From assembly GCA_015520535.1 (NCBI GenBank), contig WAPZ01000071.1, forward strand, positions 1-6,372: a stretch of 6,372 bases of DNA. Reading direction: 5' to 3'. The notes under the pieces were generated by a model. That model made no database searches. It worked only from the letters and a program-made list of their open reading frames with translations, and was not told where the DNA came from. The position numbers and the translations under genes were made by a program. The first letter of the stretch is position 1. Each line of letters begins with the position of its first letter. Positions 4,882 through 6,372 of this stretch are shown in pieces. This stretch comes from Candidatus Heimdallarchaeota archaeon. GTDB taxonomy: Archaea > Asgardarchaeota > Heimdallarchaeia > Hodarchaeales > S146-22.

Positions 4882-5631
4882 ATGTACGCTATCATACTAG
4901 CGGCTGGCATGGGAACAAGACTTAAATCCCTGTTTTTAGATGTTCCTAAACCGCTAATTCCACTAGATAATGTCCCTCTTTTACAAAGAGTTCTTTTTCG
5001 ACTCAAAAAAGCGGGAATCAGAAAATTTGTGGTGGTGACGGGTTATCAATCTGAAAGAATTGAACGTTTTTTAGCGCGCTTGTCAAAAAAGCATCATTTG
5101 GAAATTACTGTTGCGAAAAACATCAATTATCATAATGGTAATTTTTCCAGCCTTGCTGTTGGATTGGATTATGTTGATGATACTACTATTGTATCCATGG
5201 CCGATCATCTTCATTCTGTCGATACAATTAAAAAATTGGTTAAGAACAAAGGAAATAGATTAGTCGTGGATTCCCGCCTTCATTTAATTCGAGACTTAGA
5301 CGAAGCAACAAAGGTGATAATGGACGTCAAAAATTTTCGCATTAAGCGTTTAGGAAAACATCTTACACACTTTAATGCTGTTGATACCGGATTATTCCGA
5401 TTTGAAACATCTTTCATTCAGGGAATGTTGGATGTTGTTCCTATAATCAGTAGTGGCAGCTTGTCTCAAGCCTTAAATCTACTATTGAAACATGGTTACC
5501 GCCTTTATGGTCAGCCTATAGTCAATGCGCAGTGGGTCGATATTGATACACCTCAAGACTATTACTATGCCCTAACATTGTTAAATCAGCAGCAGAAACA
5601 AGTTTTTAGTGGAAAATTTGGATGGAAATAA
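4882..5631 (+). CDS. CTP:inositol-1-phosphate cytidylyltransferase (IPCT-like nucleotidyltransferase)
   Basis: A 249-residue soluble enzyme that would join CTP and inositol-1-phosphate to CDP-inositol and pyrophosphate. The nucleotide-binding signature LAAGMGTRL (6-14) and PKPL (22-25) mark the sugar-nucleotidyltransferase fold. YHNGNFSSL (83-91), SMADH (105-109, with D108 as likely metal ligand), DEATK (140-144), VDTG (167-170) and WVDIDTPQD (218-226) follow. This set and order match the IPCT domain of the archaeal bifunctional IPCT/DIPPS enzymes, not the glucose-1-phosphate thymidylyltransferases. The length is that of the IPCT domain alone. The next gene overlaps by ten bases and supplies the partner transferase, so in this organism the two activities are separate chains. 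The start has a strong ribosome binding site. The structured leader suggests translational control. Confidence 0.85.
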   Translation: MYAIILAAGMGTRLKSLFLDVPKPLIPLDNVPLLQRVLFRLKKAGIRKFVVVTGYQSERIERFLARLSKKHHLEITVAKNINYHNGNFSSLAVGLDYVDDTTIVSMADHLHSVDTIKKLVKNKGNRLVVDSRLHLIRDLDEATKVIMDVKNFRIKRLGKHLTHFNAVDTGLFRFETSFIQGMLDVVPIISSGSLSQALNLLLKHGYRLYGQPIVNAQWVDIDTPQDYYYALTLLNQQQKQVFSGKFGWK

Positions 5632-6299
5632 AGAAAATGCCCGTAAAAATATTCAATTCAACCACTAATCCAAAATTAGGCGGTAAAAAAGGCGATGGAT
5701 GGGTTTCAACTTATTTTAACCGCCCTATTTCGACACGAATTTCAAAATTATCCTTAAAATTATATCCACGCATCAAACCTATACATTTCACAGTGGTAAC
5801 CCTATCCATTGGCCTTTTAGCGACAATGTTAACATTAACATTAAATTTAATTGCTGCTGGGATTTTATTTCAATTAGCAAGCATAATAGATGGATGCGAC
5901 GGTGAAATTGCCCGTTATAAAAACATGATGAGTAAAAAAGGTGATTATCTCGATAGTGTAGTAGATAGAATCATCGACAGCTCTGTATTAACAGCCTTTG
6001 CCTATTCATTATGGAAGTTGGGTGAACGAATCGACTTTGTTCTACTCTGGCTCGGTACTTTCTTAACATTTTCGTTTTTAATTTCATATACCTCACAAAA
6101 TTCTAGGAGATTATGGGGTGTTGATCACCATGGAACCATCGAACGCCGCGATACACGCGTCTTATTGGTTTCTCTTATTATGATAATGTATCCTTTCTTT
6201 CCTAAACTTGCAATATTAACGCTAATCTCTTATACAACGATTCTTGCGACTTTTGTCGGGTACCGTATTTTTATTGTCGCTTTTGATAAATGGCCATAA
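5622..6299 (+). CDS. CDP-alcohol phosphotransferase, DIPPS-like (CDP-inositol:inositol-phosphate transferase)
   Basis: A 225-residue integral membrane enzyme with about six transmembrane segments between residues 54 and 220. The family signature D(x)2DG(x)2AR(x)8G(x)3D(x)3D is complete: D90, D93-G94, A97-R98, G107, D111 and D115, with the acidic residues holding the catalytic metals. The pre-membrane stretch GDGWVSTYFNRPISTRIS (24-41) resembles the DIPPS domain of IPCT/DIPPS enzymes. With IPCT directly upstream, the likely donor is CDP-inositol and the product a phosphorylated di-myo-inositol phosphate; a lipid acceptor is the alternative. The ATG at 5622 overlaps the upstream gene by ten bases, suggesting translational coupling. 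An ATG at 5637, six bases after the upstream stop, is an equally possible start. Neither has a strong ribosome binding site. Confidence 0.85.
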   Translation: MEIKKMPVKIFNSTTNPKLGGKKGDGWVSTYFNRPISTRISKLSLKLYPRIKPIHFTVVTLSIGLLATMLTLTLNLIAAGILFQLASIIDGCDGEIARYKNMMSKKGDYLDSVVDRIIDSSVLTAFAYSLWKLGERIDFVLLWLGTFLTFSFLISYTSQNSRRLWGVDHHGTIERRDTRVLLVSLIMIMYPFFPKLAILTLISYTTILATFVGYRIFIVAFDKWP

Positions 6300-6303
6300 A
6301 ATT

Positions 6304-6324
6304 AAAACTTTTTTTGCTTTTTTG
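6304..6324 (+). terminator. T-tract terminator of the inositol unit
   Basis: Runs of seven and six T separated by GC begin a few bases after the TAA at 6297-6299, without a hairpin. This suggests the transcript ends here with the two genes. Confidence 0.5.
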
Positions 6325-6372
6325 GAATTATAATTTAAGTAAATGGTCTTCATCTTTGAATTTGTTGTATTA
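6325..6372. other. Right edge, no assignable gene
   Basis: The last 48 bases contain a TATA-like TTATAATTTAAG (6328-6339) and an ATG at 6343 open to the edge for ten codons. There is no ribosome binding site before that ATG and the piece is too short to judge. The TATA-like word may belong to a gene beyond the window. Confidence 0.4.

Noticed and set aside
6343..6372. Start of a further gene at the right edge
   Set aside because: Ten open codons without a ribosome binding site are not enough evidence.
1..6372. CRISPR array or tandem direct repeats
   Set aside because: No regularly spaced repeated words of useful length were seen on reading the window.

Overview
The window is AT-rich and most likely archaeal. 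The signs are TATA-box promoters with purine-rich BRE-like flanks, T-tract terminators without strong hairpins, a secreted protease with a C-terminal membrane anchor, and an inositol cytidylyltransferase/CDP-inositol phosphotransferase pair best known from archaea and thermophiles. I cannot fix the lineage. An AT-rich Asgard-type or related archaeon would fit, and a bacterium is not strictly excluded.

Layout: (1) Positions 1-144 are the end of an IS630-like transposase, visibly richer in G+C than what follows. (2) Positions 145-634 hold no convincing gene but several inverted repeats. (3) Positions 635-2146 encode a beta-class, type III Mod-like DNA adenine methyltransferase with a C-terminal beta-rich, PKD-like domain. 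No nuclease, helicase or specificity partner is visible. (4) Positions 2245-2403 on the minus strand encode a highly charged 52-residue protein, with a TTG start set by a strong ribosome binding site. It diverges, across a short and apparently shared promoter, from (5) 2538-4640, a secreted, membrane-anchored HExxH zinc metalloprotease resembling the M30 (hyicolysin) family. (6) Positions 4882-5631 and 5622-6299 are an overlapping two-gene unit: CTP:inositol-1-phosphate cytidylyltransferase (IPCT) and a CDP-alcohol phosphotransferase of the di-myo-inositol phosphate phosphate synthase (DIPPS) type. Together they could make CDP-inositol and transfer the phosphoinositol group to a second inositol phosphate (a compatible-solute route) or to a related acceptor.

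The most notable signal is the leader of the inositol unit (about 4764-4881). It can fold into two competing long helices. One (4820-4837 with 4858-4875) is 18 contiguous pairs and buries the whole Shine-Dalgarno sequence. The other (4793-4809 with 4835-4854) uses bases from the first helix's left arm and loop and would leave the Shine-Dalgarno free. This is the architecture of a cis-acting translational switch (riboswitch, thermosensor or protein-responsive leader). I recognise no described class in it.

The genes do not look like one pathway. The transposase remnant and partnerless methyltransferase look like an accessory, laterally acquired segment next to host-type genes (protease, inositol unit).
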